NCBI RefSeq assembly: GCF_002734215.1
Contig: NZ_NSEB01000011.1
Coordinates: 124,001 to 188,000 of the forward strand
Length of the DNA stretch: 64,000 nt
Direction: 5' to 3'
Source: Fredinandcohnia onubensis
GTDB taxonomy: Bacteria > Bacillota > Bacilli > Bacillales > Bacillaceae_L
The notes beneath the pieces were generated by a model. It did not search any database, was not told the origin of the DNA, and worked only from the letters and a program-made list of their open reading frames with translations. Positions 48,076 through 58,183 of this stretch are shown piece after piece. A program made the position numbers and the translations under genes. How positions within the stretch are numbered: position 1 is the first letter of the stretch; each line of letters begins with the position of its first letter.

Positions 48076-48104
48076 ATATTACCATAATCCTGTTACCGTT
48101 GCAA
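48076..48104 (-). promoter_or_regulatory. Sigma-A promoter of rplS (extended -10)
   Basis: Minus-strand TTGCAA, a 17-base spacer ending TGG, then TAATAT; starts 4 bases past the trmD stop. The start site near 48069 would include the leader. Confidence 0.7.
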
Positions 48105-48107
48105 TAG

Positions 48108-48845
48108 TTACTCTTCATCTATTTTAATTTCTTTTAACCATTTTTCTTGCTTTGGCGAAAGTTTATAGCTTTCAAGTAAATCAGGCCTTCTATTATATGT
48201 TCGTCTAAGCGATTCTTTTTCCCGCCATTCTTCAATATGCATATGATTACCAGATAAAAGGACATCAGGTACAGTCATGCCTCTAAAATCTGCAGGTCTT
48301 GTATAATGAGGGTGTTCTAGTAATCCCGTACTATGAGAATCAAGCACTGGTGAGTCCTCATTACCTAATACTCCTGGTAAAAGTCGAACAACACTATCTG
48401 AGATAACCATTGCTGCCAGTTCACCACCAGTTAAGACAAAATCACCAATTGAAATTTCCTCCGTACTTAGATTTTCTCTTATCCGTTCATCATAGCCCTC
48501 ATAGTGACCACAAATAAAAATCAAATGATCTTCCTTTGCCAATTGTTCGGCTTTCTGTTGGGTAAATCTTTCTCCCTGCGGGCATAAGAGTATAACTTTA
48601 GGTTTTGATTCCGTTTGTGTAGTAAGGTCTTCCACGGCATCAAAGATGGGCTGTGGCATTAATACCATTCCAGCTCCACCACCATAAGGATAGTCGTCAA
48701 CTTTTTGATGTTTGTTATCGGCATATTCACGAAAATTTACGACCCTAAATGAAACTTTCTCTTTTTCTTGTGCCTTTTTTAAAATGGATTCACCAAGTAC
48801 ACCATTAAACATATTTGGAAAAAGGGTTAAGATATCAATTTTCAT
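48108..48845 (-). CDS. trmD: tRNA (guanine-N1)-methyltransferase TrmD
   Basis: Methylates G37 of tRNAs, preventing frameshifts. The 245 aa form a SPOUT fold with the trefoil knot motifs [11 protein letters not shown] and [18 protein letters not shown] start abuts the rimM stop by one base. rimM-trmD-rplS order is conserved across bacteria. Confidence 0.97.
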   Translation of the reverse strand: MKIDILTLFPNMFNGVLGESILKKAQEKEKVSFRVVNFREYADNKHQKVDDYPYGGGAGMVLMPQPIFDAVEDLTTQTESKPKVILLCPQGERFTQQKAEQLAKEDHLIFICGHYEGYDERIRENLSTEEISIGDFVLTGGELAAMVISDSVVRLLPGVLGNEDSPVLDSHSTGLLEHPHYTRPADFRGMTVPDVLLSGNHMHIEEWREKESLRRTYNRRPDLLESYKLSPKQEKWLKEIKIDEE

Positions 48846-48846
48846 G

Positions 48847-49359
48847 CTAGATTAATCCTTCCATGAGGTGAATGGTGATTCTTTTTTCTTCAATATCAAT
48901 TTCTTTCACGATATCATCAATAAACGGAATCAATATTTCCTTACCCTTTGCACCTTTTACAACCCACACATCATTCGCACCTGGTGTTAATATTTCTTTG
49001 ATAGCACCTAGTTCTTCGCCTTCCTCTGTTACAACAGTACAGCCAATAATTTCGTGGAAGTAATATTCTCCTTCCTCTAATTCACCGAGTTGACCTTCAT
49101 GTACTTTCACTAGGGAGTCTTTAAACTTCTCCACATCATTAACGTTGTCGTAGCCCTCAAAAGTAACTAGATCAAAATTTTTATGAGTTCGGTGCGATTG
49201 GACTGTAACTTCTATAGGTTCTTTATCTGCTATAAAGATATGTAATGTATTTCCAACCTTATAACGTTCTTCAGGAAAATCCGTTCTCGAAATTATGCGA
49301 ACCTCGCCTTTGATTCCATGTGTATTTACAATTTTTCCGACGTTAAACCATTTGTCCAT
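48847..49359 (-). CDS. rimM: 16S rRNA processing/30S maturation factor RimM
   Basis: Helps mature the 30S head. The 170 aa comprise an N-terminal beta-barrel ([16 protein letters not shown]) and a C-terminal PRC barrel ([16 protein letters not shown], then [20 protein letters not shown]). One base separates it from trmD; it follows ylqD by 11 bases. Confidence 0.96.
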   Translation of the reverse strand: MDKWFNVGKIVNTHGIKGEVRIISRTDFPEERYKVGNTLHIFIADKEPIEVTVQSHRTHKNFDLVTFEGYDNVNDVEKFKDSLVKVHEGQLGELEEGEYYFHEIIGCTVVTEEGEELGAIKEILTPGANDVWVVKGAKGKEILIPFIDDIVKEIDIEEKRITIHLMEGLI

Positions 49360-49370
49360 TTATTTCACCT

Positions 49371-49763
49371 CTAACGAATTTCTTCAACTATTCCTTCTTT
49401 AATTATAATTGTTCGTGCAGTTGTTACTTCATCCCAGTTATCCCCTACATTTATATCAATAATAGATTGTACTTCTTTTTCTTTTATTTCACTGCCTATG
49501 GGTAGCATATGTATTTGTTCGATTTGGAACTCAAATTGTTTGATTTTTTCTTGCCTAAGGTTCATTTCATTAGTGAAATAAAGGTTAATTTTTGCAGAAT
49601 CAAATTTCTTAAGCTTTTCCATCTTTTTTAGTTCAAACTTGAGCTGCTCGCATTCTTTAAGTAGTTGATCTTTATTGGTTTGTAATGAATCAATGAGCTT
49701 TGTTTTGCTATTATCCGTTAAGATTTGTTTAACTTCAACTGTTTGGATGATTTTCACACGCAC
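49371..49763 (-). CDS. ylqD: YlqD family protein, function unknown
   Basis: A 130-aa protein with N-terminal beta-strand (KIIQTVEVKQILT), a central coiled coil (about residues 30-85), and a C-terminal strand-rich part (VQSIIDINVGDNWDE). Matches the Bacillus YlqD family in sequence character and position between khpA and rimM. No known activity. Confidence 0.85.
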   Translation of the reverse strand: MRVKIIQTVEVKQILTDNSKTKLIDSLQTNKDQLLKECEQLKFELKKMEKLKKFDSAKINLYFTNEMNLRQEKIKQFEFQIEQIHMLPIGSEIKEKEVQSIIDINVGDNWDEVTTARTIIIKEGIVEEIR

Positions 49764-49786
49764 ACAACCCTCATGATTTTTTATAG

Positions 49787-49817
49787 AAAAAAAGGGGGAG
49801 GTTGCCCTCTCCCTTTT
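49787..49817 (-). terminator. Terminator between khpA and ylqD
   Basis: AAAAGGGAGAGG and CCTCCCCCTTTT (minus strand) pair with one mismatch around a 4-base loop, followed by eight T. It lies 5 bases past the khpA stop. Confidence 0.85.
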
Positions 49818-49822
49818 AGTGA

Positions 49823-50067
49823 TTATTCGTTAATTTCTAGATGAATTCGTTTATTATGTCCTGTTCCTGCTGCATAGACAACAGTTCTAATCGCCTTAAT
49901 AACACGGCCTTGTTTCCCGATAACCTTACCCATATCATCTTTATTTACGCTTAGCAAATAAGTGATATTACGGTCGTCAGAGTCTTCAGTGACTTCGACT
50001 TCTTCAGGATGATCAACAAGTGGCTGTACGATCGTTTTAATTAACTCTTTCATCTGTAAGTTACCCA

Positions 50068-50068
<1 letters not shown>
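49823..50068 (-). CDS. khpA: KH-domain RNA-binding protein KhpA (YlqC)
   Basis: Small KH protein, 81 aa, with the GXXG loop in GKVIGKQGRVIKAIR. Partners with KhpB/Jag in other firmicutes and binds RNA. It overlaps the rpsP stop by one base. The ATG used gives MGNLQMKEL; the second ATG five codons later is possible. Confidence 0.93.
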
Positions 50069-50418
<350 letters not shown>

Positions 50419-50488
50419 TTACATCAATGAAATGGTTATTATTACTACATTTTTTCAAGAAAAAGCTGTACCTTTTCTTATTTTTTTC

Positions 50489-51829
50489 TTACATAAAAGG
50501 AAATTTGAATCCTTTTTTCTTACCTTTTGTCATGTTTGTCATTTGCTTCATCATTTTCTTCATATCTTCAAATTGCTTTAAGAGACGGTTTACTTCTTGA
50601 ACAGTTCGACCGCTACCTTTTGCAATTCGCTTTTTACGACTCGAATTGATGATCTCAGGTTGTTCTCTCTCGGCCTTCGTCATAGAACGGATGATAGCCT
50701 CGACATGACCGATTTGTTTATCATCAACCTGAACATTCTTCAGCCCCTTCATTTTGTTAGCACCTGGGAGCATACCAAGAACCTCATCAAGAGGACCCAT
50801 TTTACGCACCTGTGCTAACTGTTCGAGGAAATCGTCAAATGTAAAGGACATTGACTTAAATTTCTTTTCTAGCTCTTTCGCTTTATCTTCATCAACGGAA
50901 GCTTGGGCTTTTTCGATGAGTGAAAGCACATCCCCCATCCCTAAAATACGTGAAGCCATACGTTCAGGATGGAATGGTTCTAGAGCATCTAATTTTTCAC
51001 CTAGACCCACAAATTTAATTGGTGTGTTTGTAACAGCTTTAACTGATAATGCTGCACCACCGCGGGTATCCCCATCAAGCTTGGTTAAAACAACACCCGT
51101 TAAACCCAGTAGATCATTAAAGCTTTGTGCGACATTGACTGCATCTTGACCTGTCATTGCGTCAACAACAAGGAAAATCTCATCAGGCTGAGTCACTTCT
51201 TTGACTTGTTTAAGCTCGTCCATCAGTTCTTCATCAATGTGCAAACGTCCCGCTGTATCGATCAACACATAATCATGATGCTCTTCTTTTGCCTTATCGA
51301 TTGCTTGTTTTGCTATTTCAACAGGACTTACCTGATCGCCAAGTGAAAAGACTGGCATATTAAGTTGTTTTCCCAATGTTTGTAATTGGTCAATCGCAGC
51401 TGGACGATAGATATCTGCAGCAACAAGAAGTGGTTTACGATTGTGTTTTTTACGTAATAGGTTGGCAAGCTTCCCAGTAGTTGTGGTTTTACCTGCACCC
51501 TGTAAACCAACCATCATAATAACGGTTGGCGGTCTTTTGGCAACCGCAATTTTGCTTTGCTCACCACCCATAAGGGCTGTAAGCTCCTGCTGAACAACTT
51601 TTATAACTTGTTGTCCTGGTGTTAAACTTTTCATTACCTCTTGTCCAACAGCTCGTTCGCTGACACGCTTTACAAAATCTTTTACAACTTTGAAGTTTAC
51701 GTCAGCTTCAAGTAGTGCTAGACGTACTTCTCGCATCATTTCCTTTACATCGGATTCTGATACTTTTCCCTTACCGCGAATTTTCTGTAGTGTCCCTTGC
51801 AGTCGGTCGGCTAATCCTTCAAATGCCAT
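50489..51829 (-). CDS. ffh: Signal recognition particle protein Ffh
   Basis: SRP54 GTPase binding signal sequences and 6S/4.5S-like RNA. The 446 aa have an N domain, G domain (G1 GLQGAGKTTTTGKLA, DIYRPAAIDQL, G3 DTAGR, G4 TKLDGDTRGG) and a Met-rich M domain ending in KKMMKQMTNMTKG. It follows ylxM by 14 bases, so the two are co-transcribed. Confidence 0.97.
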   Translation of the reverse strand: MAFEGLADRLQGTLQKIRGKGKVSESDVKEMMREVRLALLEADVNFKVVKDFVKRVSERAVGQEVMKSLTPGQQVIKVVQQELTALMGGEQSKIAVAKRPPTVIMMVGLQGAGKTTTTGKLANLLRKKHNRKPLLVAADIYRPAAIDQLQTLGKQLNMPVFSLGDQVSPVEIAKQAIDKAKEEHHDYVLIDTAGRLHIDEELMDELKQVKEVTQPDEIFLVVDAMTGQDAVNVAQSFNDLLGLTGVVLTKLDGDTRGGAALSVKAVTNTPIKFVGLGEKLDALEPFHPERMASRILGMGDVLSLIEKAQASVDEDKAKELEKKFKSMSFTFDDFLEQLAQVRKMGPLDEVLGMLPGANKMKGLKNVQVDDKQIGHVEAIIRSMTKAEREQPEIINSSRKKRIAKGSGRTVQEVNRLLKQFEDMKKMMKQMTNMTKGKKKGFKFPFM

Positions 51830-51843
51830 TTTTTCACCGCCCC

Positions 51844-52173
51844 TTATTCTAATTTCTCAAGCAACTGTATCACATTTTGAAGCTCTGCGCTATCATCATA
51901 TTGATGTGAAAGTCGTTTTAGCTCGGTAATCAGTTTTCTTCGCTCTTGAAATTTCTGAAATAGTAACAGTTTTTCCTCGTACTCTTCAAGCATTGTCTCT
52001 GTACGCTTGATATTATCATAGACAGCTTGACGACTAATCTCATATTCCTCTGCTATTTCACCAAGGGAAAAGTCATCTAGGTAATATAAAGACATATAGT
52101 TTCTTTGCTTTGGCGTTAACAACGATTGATAGAAATCATAGAGATAATTCATTCTCGTTGTTTTTTCAAGCAT
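51844..52173 (-). CDS. ylxM: SRP-associated helix-turn-helix protein YlxM
   Basis: A 109-aa protein of the UPF0122 family with a sigma-region-4-like helix-turn-helix ([19 protein letters not shown]). In streptococci YlxM binds SRP components; in Bacillus it is in the ftsY-ylxM-ffh group. ATG preceded by GGGGGAG. Has its own promoter. Confidence 0.93.
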   Translation of the reverse strand: MLEKTTRMNYLYDFYQSLLTPKQRNYMSLYYLDDFSLGEIAEEYEISRQAVYDNIKRTETMLEEYEEKLLLFQKFQERRKLITELKRLSHQYDDSAELQNVIQLLEKLE

Positions 52174-52215
52174 AGTATCTCCCCCTTGTTAAGTGAAATA
52201 CCTTTACAACTCAAT

Positions 52216-52244
52216 AGTTTACCTATTTCACAATGGGTTGTCAA
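52216..52244 (-). promoter_or_regulatory. Sigma-A promoter of ylxM-ffh
   Basis: Minus-strand TTGACA (perfect), 17-base spacer, TAAACT, about 45 bases before the ylxM ATG. It follows the ftsY terminator. Confidence 0.65.
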
Positions 52245-52285
52245 GTTAATTTACTTTACTATCAAATACTAATTGTCAAACTTCC

Positions 52286-52316
52286 TAAAAAAAAAGAGCC
52301 TGAATAATCAGGCTCT
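52286..52316 (-). terminator. Terminator after ftsY
   Basis: AGAGCCTGA and TCAGGCTCT form a 9-bp perfect stem with a 4-base loop followed by T8 on the minus strand, 11 bases past the ftsY stop. Confidence 0.93.
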
Positions 52317-52326
52317 AAATTGTTAC

Positions 52327-53316
52327 TTATTCTTCTGTACTCTCGACAAGGTCTGCAAATAGACCGTACACGTAGTTTTTAGCATCAAATTCCTGAAGGT
52401 CGTCTACTTTTTCCCCAAGTCCGATCAGTTTTACAGGAATGTTTAGTTCATTACGGATTGCCAGGACGATTCCGCCTTTAGCTGTACCATCTAATTTCGT
52501 TAATACAATTCCCGTTACATCTGTAGCTGCTGAGAATGTTTTAGCTTGGGTTAATGCGTTTTGTCCTGTTGTTGCATCAAGAACAAGTAAGACTTCATGC
52601 GGAGCACCTGGTAATTCACGTTCAATGACGCGTTTAACTTTTTCAAGCTCTTTCATCAGGTTGACCTTATTTTGAAGACGTCCCGCTGTATCACATATTA
52701 ACACATCAACATTTCGGGATTTTGCCGCTTGAACAGCATCATACATAACTGCTGCTGGATCTGAACCTTCTGATTGTTTGATTACATCTACACCGACACG
52801 GTCGCCCCAAACTTCAAGCTGCTGAATTGCACCTGCACGGAATGTATCTCCCGCTGCTAAAAGGACAGTTTTCCCCTCATTTTTTAAGCGGTTTGCAATT
52901 TTACCAATTGATGTGGTTTTACCCACACCGTTAACACCCACAACTAAAATGACAGTAAGGCCTTCCTCCTGAATATTTAGCTTGGGTGATTGTTCCTCGT
53001 TTCCTTGGTAAATCTCAACAAGTTTCTCCGAGATCACACTTTGGACGTCTTTTGTGTCTTGAATGTTTCTTCGTTTGACTTCCATCTTCAATTCATCAAT
53101 AAGTTCCATCACAGTAGATACGCCAACATCTGCAGCGATTAATATTTCTTCAAGTTCTTCAAAAAAGTCCTCATCAACCTTTCGATAGCGTGCAACTAAA
53201 TCATTAACTCGCTCTGAAAAGGAATTACGAGTTTTTGATAATCCATCCTTAAATTTTTCGGTTACTGAGTCTGCCTGATTTGAAATCTTGTCTTTTAATT
53301 TTTTAAAGAAACTCAT
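52327..53316 (-). CDS. ftsY: Signal recognition particle receptor FtsY
   Basis: SRP receptor GTPase at the membrane. The 329 aa have a charged N-terminal helix region, N domain, and G domain: G1 GVNGVGKTTSIGKIA, DTFRAGAIQQL, G3 DTAGRLQNK, G4 TKLDGTAKGG. It follows smc by 17 bases. Confidence 0.97.
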   Translation of the reverse strand: MSFFKKLKDKISNQADSVTEKFKDGLSKTRNSFSERVNDLVARYRKVDEDFFEELEEILIAADVGVSTVMELIDELKMEVKRRNIQDTKDVQSVISEKLVEIYQGNEEQSPKLNIQEEGLTVILVVGVNGVGKTTSIGKIANRLKNEGKTVLLAAGDTFRAGAIQQLEVWGDRVGVDVIKQSEGSDPAAVMYDAVQAAKSRNVDVLICDTAGRLQNKVNLMKELEKVKRVIERELPGAPHEVLLVLDATTGQNALTQAKTFSAATDVTGIVLTKLDGTAKGGIVLAIRNELNIPVKLIGLGEKVDDLQEFDAKNYVYGLFADLVESTEE

Positions 53317-53333
53317 GTAAATCCCCTTTCGTT

Positions 53334-56300
53334 CTATGTTTGCGATACAAATTCCTTCGATTCTTCAAGTCGAACCGAAACAAGTTTAGAAACACCAGAT
53401 TCCTGCATCGTTATCCCATATAGCACATCAGCTTCTTCCATTGTACCTTTACGATGAGTAATAACAATAAATTGTGTTTCATTGCTAAATTTCTTTAAAT
53501 ATTGCGCAAATCGGAACACATTTGCTTCATCAAGTGCAGCCTCCACCTCATCAAGTACACAGAATGGAACGGGACGTACTTTAAGGATTGAAAATAGCAA
53601 TGCTATTGCAGTTAATGCTCTTTCCCCACCAGATAAAAGCCCTAAGTTCTGTAGTTTCTTCCCAGGAGGCTGAGCAACAATTTCTACCCCTGTATTCAAT
53701 AAATCATTTGGGTCAGATAGACGAAGGTCTGCTCGTCCACCACCAAATAAAGCCTGGAAAACCTTTTCGAAATGGGAACGAATACTTGTAAAAGTAGTTT
53801 CAAATCTCTTTTTCATTTCGTCATCCATTTCATCAATCACTTGGAACAACGTATCCTTTGCTTCCTGCAGGTCATTTTGTTGTTCTGTCAAGAATGTAAA
53901 GCGTTCAGATACCCTCTCATATTCGTCGATTGCTCCAAGGTTGACAGTACCAAGCTCTTCAATTGCAAGCTTTATCAGTTTTACCTTCTTTCTTGCTTCG
54001 GAAACTTCGATTTGAAGAGGAAATTGTTCTTTTGCAGCCTCATAGGTTAATAAATACTCCTCACGAAGATGTGTTAAACCATTCTCAAGTTCAACATCTA
54101 AGCGATTCACCTTTACCTCTTCATCTTGAAGTATGTCTACGAGCTGCTTATACTGTCGTCTTGATTCCTTTAATTCACGCTCTAAATCTTCAAGTGTCAT
54201 TTGTAATTGGAGGCGATGGTCTCTCTTGTTGCTAATCATTTGGATCGCTTCGTTCTTATCATTTAATTTTTTCTTTGCTGCTTCTTCAAGCTCTAATTCA
54301 CCTGAGTTACTAGAAGTCATTTCATTATCAAGAAGCGCTAAATCCTCTTTTAAGTCAGTATGCTTAGCATGCACATCATTAAACTCTTCCTCTAATCGAT
54401 TCACCTTTTCTTGTTGATGTTCAAGTGCTTGTTTTTTTCTAGCTAAAATAATCTTTTGCTCTGTTATTTCTGTTTGTACCGTTTCACGTGAAGTTTGCTG
54501 GTCAGACTTTTGTGAATTCAATTGGGCAATCGTCTCGTCTAAAGAGTGAAGCTCTTCATCAAGAGCAGCTAATTTATCCTTAAGCTCTGCTAATCGAGTT
54601 GTCATCTTTTCTTTATCCAGTTGATATTGTTGCTTCTCATCATCATACAACTCTAAATGCTCATTCACATTTTGCTCTTTCAAAGCAACTTCTCGATATT
54701 CACCTTTAATAGTTTGCTCTTTTAAGCGTAATGTTTCTCCTGTTTGACGGAGCTTTTCAAGCATTTCTTCTTGCTCGGCAATTAGCTTTTTGTTATCTTT
54801 GACCGTTTTTTCGAGTTCTGTTGTTTTAACTTCCATATCCGTTAATTTTGTTGTTATTGCCTCAAGTTCACGGCCTCTACTTAATAAAGAATTCGACTTT
54901 TGTTTGACAGCTCCCCCAGTCATCGAACCACCAGGATTTACAACATCACCATCAAGCGTGACAATTCGATACCTATGTCCAACAAGCGATGCCAGTTCAT
55001 TCGCACCTTTTAAATCTTTTGTGATGATAATTGTTCCTAAGAGATTGGAAATGACAGATTGATATTTTCCTTCGTAGGAAATTAATTCAGAAGCTACTCC
55101 AATAAATGCTTGATGTCCTTTAATTGCGACAAGTTGAGTTGCAGATATAGAACGTTCTTTTATGACATTCATCGGTAAAAATGTCGCTCGACCATACGAA
55201 TTTTTCTTCAAATACTGGATTGCAGATCTTGCATTTTTTTCATTGTCCACGACAATATGCTGTGTCGCCGCACCCAATGCGATTTCAACAGCGGTCTCAT
55301 ATTCTTTTGGAACCTGAATTAATTCTGCAATCGCACCTTCGATTCCTTCGAGTTGATCATTTCTTGCTTTTAAAACTTCCTTAACTCCTTGGAAGAATCC
55401 AGAATAATCATCTTGCATTTCTTCAAGCATTTCTTTTCTAGACTTCGTTTGTTGCAGGTATTGATATGCCTGATAAAGCATGCTCTCTTGCTTCTGATAG
55501 TTTTTCTTTCCATTCTCAAGCTTTGCTTGTAAGTCCCTAAAAGAAACAATTTGGTGATTAATCTCTTGTTCGATTACAGAGAGCTTTGTTTGTAGACGTA
55601 CTTTTTCATCAAGAATTTCTTTGCGCTCTACTAAATATTTTTGATTTGACTCATCTAAACGGGTTACTTTCGCTTCCTGCTGTGAAAGTTGCTCCTTAAT
55701 ATAGCCAATTTCATTTCGATAAGAAGCCTGTTTATTAAGCAACTCAAAAAAATCGCTCTTCAAATTCTCAATTTTCTCTTCAATATTTTGGTCATACGAA
55801 GCAAGTAACGTTTGTTTTTCTTTTAACTGCTGCCCAAGTACTTTAACTTCTTCAATTAGCTTCGAAAGCTCTTGCTGCTCTGTTTGTTTACTTTCTTTTA
55901 GGGTCTCCAGCTTTTGTGAAAGTTCAAGAATTGAATTTTCAAGCTGCCCTTTGTTTTGCGATGCATTTTTTTTACGTTCTTTTAAAACTTCTTTGCGACC
56001 TTCTAATTTTTCAAGCTCTTCACTTGTCCTTAATAGGAGTTGTTGAAGTTCATGAATTGATGAATCAGCCGCTTCAATTCCAGTTCGTAGTTCTTCAATT
56101 TTGGCTTCCTTGCCTTGGAGTTTTGTGTTTAAAGAAAGTTCTTGGGCTTTATGCTCTTCGACAAGCTTAGATAGCTTCACCCATTTTTCATGAAGATCTT
56201 CAATTTCATAAACAGTTAAGCCAACTTCAATTGTTTCTAGCTCTTTCTTTTTTTCAAGATAATCTTTCGCAACCGAAGACTGGATTTGCAGTGGCTCTAT

Positions 56301-56903
56301 TTGTGATTCAAGCTCATGAATGATGTCGTTAACACGATTTAAATTTTCCTGTGTTTCAGCAAGCTTATATTCTGCTTTCTTTTTACGGGTTTTGTATTTT
56401 AACACCCCTGCTGCTTCTTCAAAAATGCTTCGTCGTTCTTCCGCTTTACTGCTTAAAATTTCTTCTACTTTTCCTTGACTGATGATTGAAAAAGCTTCAC
56501 GGCCAAGTCCAGAATCCATTAATAAATCAACAATATCTTTTAAACGACATGCTTGTTTATTTATTAAAAACTCACTTTCACCAGACCGGTATACACGACG
56601 AGTTATACTCACTTCATGATAATCGATTGGTAAAAATTGATCTTCATTATCCAACGTTAATGTTACTTCAGCCACATTTAGTGCTTTGCGACTATCACTT
56701 CCTGCGAAAATGATATCTTCCATTTTCGACCCACGCAATGATTTTGCTGACTGTTCTCCGAGAACCCATCGTATACCATCAGTAATGTTACTTTTACCAC
56801 TACCATTTGGTCCAACGACCGCCGTAACCCCAGGTACAAAATCTACTGCAATTCTTTCAGCAAACGATTTAAATCCTACTATATCTAAACGTTTGAGGAA
56901 CAT
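53334..56903 (-). CDS. smc: Chromosome partition/condensin ATPase SMC
   Basis: Condensin subunit that loops DNA with ScpA and ScpB. The 1189-aa protein has Walker A GPNGSGKSNITDGI near residue 32, two long coiled coils, a central hinge with NPGGSMTGGAV, and C-terminal signature LSGGERALTAIALLF and Walker B CVLDEVEAALDE. The start is set at ATG (MFLKRLDIVG) with GAGGGGGAAG upstream; five extra codons from a TTG overlap the Shine-Dalgarno sequence. It follows rnc. Confidence 0.97.
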   Translation of the reverse strand: MFLKRLDIVGFKSFAERIAVDFVPGVTAVVGPNGSGKSNITDGIRWVLGEQSAKSLRGSKMEDIIFAGSDSRKALNVAEVTLTLDNEDQFLPIDYHEVSITRRVYRSGESEFLINKQACRLKDIVDLLMDSGLGREAFSIISQGKVEEILSSKAEERRSIFEEAAGVLKYKTRKKKAEYKLAETQENLNRVNDIIHELESQIEPLQIQSSVAKDYLEKKKELETIEVGLTVYEIEDLHEKWVKLSKLVEEHKAQELSLNTKLQGKEAKIEELRTGIEAADSSIHELQQLLLRTSEELEKLEGRKEVLKERKKNASQNKGQLENSILELSQKLETLKESKQTEQQELSKLIEEVKVLGQQLKEKQTLLASYDQNIEEKIENLKSDFFELLNKQASYRNEIGYIKEQLSQQEAKVTRLDESNQKYLVERKEILDEKVRLQTKLSVIEQEINHQIVSFRDLQAKLENGKKNYQKQESMLYQAYQYLQQTKSRKEMLEEMQDDYSGFFQGVKEVLKARNDQLEGIEGAIAELIQVPKEYETAVEIALGAATQHIVVDNEKNARSAIQYLKKNSYGRATFLPMNVIKERSISATQLVAIKGHQAFIGVASELISYEGKYQSVISNLLGTIIITKDLKGANELASLVGHRYRIVTLDGDVVNPGGSMTGGAVKQKSNSLLSRGRELEAITTKLTDMEVKTTELEKTVKDNKKLIAEQEEMLEKLRQTGETLRLKEQTIKGEYREVALKEQNVNEHLELYDDEKQQYQLDKEKMTTRLAELKDKLAALDEELHSLDETIAQLNSQKSDQQTSRETVQTEITEQKIILARKKQALEHQQEKVNRLEEEFNDVHAKHTDLKEDLALLDNEMTSSNSGELELEEAAKKKLNDKNEAIQMISNKRDHRLQLQMTLEDLERELKESRRQYKQLVDILQDEEVKVNRLDVELENGLTHLREEYLLTYEAAKEQFPLQIEVSEARKKVKLIKLAIEELGTVNLGAIDEYERVSERFTFLTEQQNDLQEAKDTLFQVIDEMDDEMKKRFETTFTSIRSHFEKVFQALFGGGRADLRLSDPNDLLNTGVEIVAQPPGKKLQNLGLLSGGERALTAIALLFSILKVRPVPFCVLDEVEAALDEANVFRFAQYLKKFSNETQFIVITHRKGTMEEADVLYGITMQESGVSKLVSVRLEESKEFVSQT

Positions 56904-56997
56904 AAACTTCCCCCTCAATTACAATTTAAAGTCCTACATATTTTATCATAAACAAGTATTTTATTGGATTACTTTTTCTATCCATACTTGTATAGGC

Positions 56998-57026
56998 AAA
57001 AATATAACCCCACGATATCGTGGGGT
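56998..57026 (-). terminator. Terminator after rnc (20-bp perfect palindrome)
   Basis: ACCCCACGAT/ATCGTGGGGT is a perfect 20-bp palindrome, folding with a small central loop, followed on the minus strand by TATATTTTTG. It lies 8 bases past the rnc stop. Confidence 0.7.
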
Positions 57027-57033
57027 ACGCTAC

Positions 57034-57765
57034 TTATTTTTGTTTGTTCTTCAGCTTTATTAAGGCAATTTCTGCCGCATGCTGTTCAGCTTCTTTTTTC
57101 GATCTTCCTGTGCCTATTCCAAGTTCCTCGCCATTTAAAGAAACGCGTGAAACGAATTCACGACTATGGGCTGGCCCTTTTTCTTGGAGAACCTTATATT
57201 CGATAACTCCAGTTCCATCCCGTTGGACAAGTTCTTGTAGTTGACTCTTAAAATCCATCACATGAGAAAAAGCACCCGCATTAATTTTAGGTATGACTGT
57301 TTTATCTAAAAACTGGTTGACAACCTCTAAGCCATGATCAAGATAAAGTGCTCCAATAAATGCCTCAAATACATCAGCAAGTAAGGCTGGTCGCTCTCTA
57401 CCACCCGTCATTTCTTCTCCTTTTCCTAGTAAAACAAGTTCCCCAAATTTTAATTCATTCGCAAAGGTTACTAATGATGGCTCACAAACTATTGCCGCCC
57501 GCATCTTTGTTAACTCACCTTCACTCATGATTGGAAACTTTTTAAAAAGGAATTTGGAAATGGTTAGTTCTAAAACAGCATCACCTAAAAATTCAAGCCG
57601 TTCATTGTCTTCGTGAGGCTTTTTTCGATGCTCATTCACATAAGATGAATGTGTAAATGCTTGAATAAGTAATCCTTCATCATGAAACTGAATTCCAAGT
57701 CGCTCCTGAAAAGCTTTGAATTTTAGAGCGAATTTATTACCTTTGTCTTTATTTATCCGCTTCAC
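57034..57765 (-). CDS. rnc: Ribonuclease III
   Basis: Double-strand-specific endonuclease processing rRNA and scRNA. The 243 aa contain the catalytic signature [14 protein letters not shown] and a C-terminal dsRNA-binding domain ([30 protein letters not shown]). The start is set at GTG (KRINKDKG), preceded by GGAGG 8 bases upstream; five upstream codons would include the Shine-Dalgarno sequence. Confidence 0.96.
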   Translation of the reverse strand: MKRINKDKGNKFALKFKAFQERLGIQFHDEGLLIQAFTHSSYVNEHRKKPHEDNERLEFLGDAVLELTISKFLFKKFPIMSEGELTKMRAAIVCEPSLVTFANELKFGELVLLGKGEEMTGGRERPALLADVFEAFIGALYLDHGLEVVNQFLDKTVIPKINAGAFSHVMDFKSQLQELVQRDGTGVIEYKVLQEKGPAHSREFVSRVSLNGEELGIGTGRSKKEAEQHAAEIALIKLKNKQK

Positions 57766-57782
57766 CTTATGAACCTCCAAGG

Positions 57783-57810
57783 AGAAAGCCCCGTTTAATT
57801 AACGGGACTT
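57783..57810 (-). terminator. Stem-loop between acpP and rnc
   Basis: AAGTCCCGTT and AACGGGGCTT form a 10-bp stem with one G-T pair after the acpP stop. The following T run is broken (TCTCC), so it may attenuate or stabilise the acpP transcript rather than fully terminate. Confidence 0.55.
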
Positions 57811-57825
57811 ACATTCTAAGAAATA

Positions 57826-58059
57826 TTATAGCTGGCTTTTTATGTAATTTACAGCGTCACCAACTGTAGCAATTTTTTCAGCCTCATCATCTGAAATTTC
57901 CATGTCAAACTCATCTTCAAGTTCCATAACAAGTTCAACTACGTCTAGTGAATCCGCTCCAAGATCATCTTTAAAAGAAGCCTCTAAAGTTACTGCTGAT
58001 TCCTCAACACCTAAGCGGTCAACCACGATTTTTGTAATTCTCTCAAACACATCTGCCAT
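57826..58059 (-). CDS. acpP: Acyl carrier protein
   Basis: Carries growing acyl chains on phosphopantetheine. The 77 aa include the attachment site DSL at Ser37 in [15 protein letters not shown]. The start is set at the second ATG (MADVFERI), matching the family, with GGGAGG about 9 bases upstream. Follows fabG; a short-range promoter lies in the gap. Confidence 0.97.
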   Translation of the reverse strand: MADVFERITKIVVDRLGVEESAVTLEASFKDDLGADSLDVVELVMELEDEFDMEISDDEAEKIATVGDAVNYIKSQL

Positions 58060-58082
58060 TTCCATTCACCTCCCCTCAAGGT

Positions 58083-58112
58083 ATTATATTTTGTTTTACT
58101 AGAAAAGCGCAA
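58083..58112 (-). promoter_or_regulatory. Candidate promoter of acpP
   Basis: Perfect TATAAT with a weak -35 (TTGCGC) at 18-base spacing, about 25 bases before the acpP Shine-Dalgarno sequence. The spacing is on the long side. Confidence 0.45.
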
Positions 58113-58183
58113 GAGCCTTTCTTCATCTCAGTAATATTCGTTATACCTTTTACCCTAGCAAAAATAGCCATGGGGCTCTTTAA

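Noticed and set aside
50754-51149. 131-codon plus-strand open frame opposite ffh
   Set aside because: Lies wholly within a highly conserved gene; composition is that of an antisense frame.
52174-52326. scRNA/SRP RNA gene near ffh and ftsY
   Set aside because: The gap is fully accounted for by a terminator and a promoter; no SRP RNA-like structure was seen.
58141-58170. Possible terminator after fabG (AGCC/GGCT followed by ATTTTTG)
   Set aside because: Only a 4-bp stem; too weak to call.
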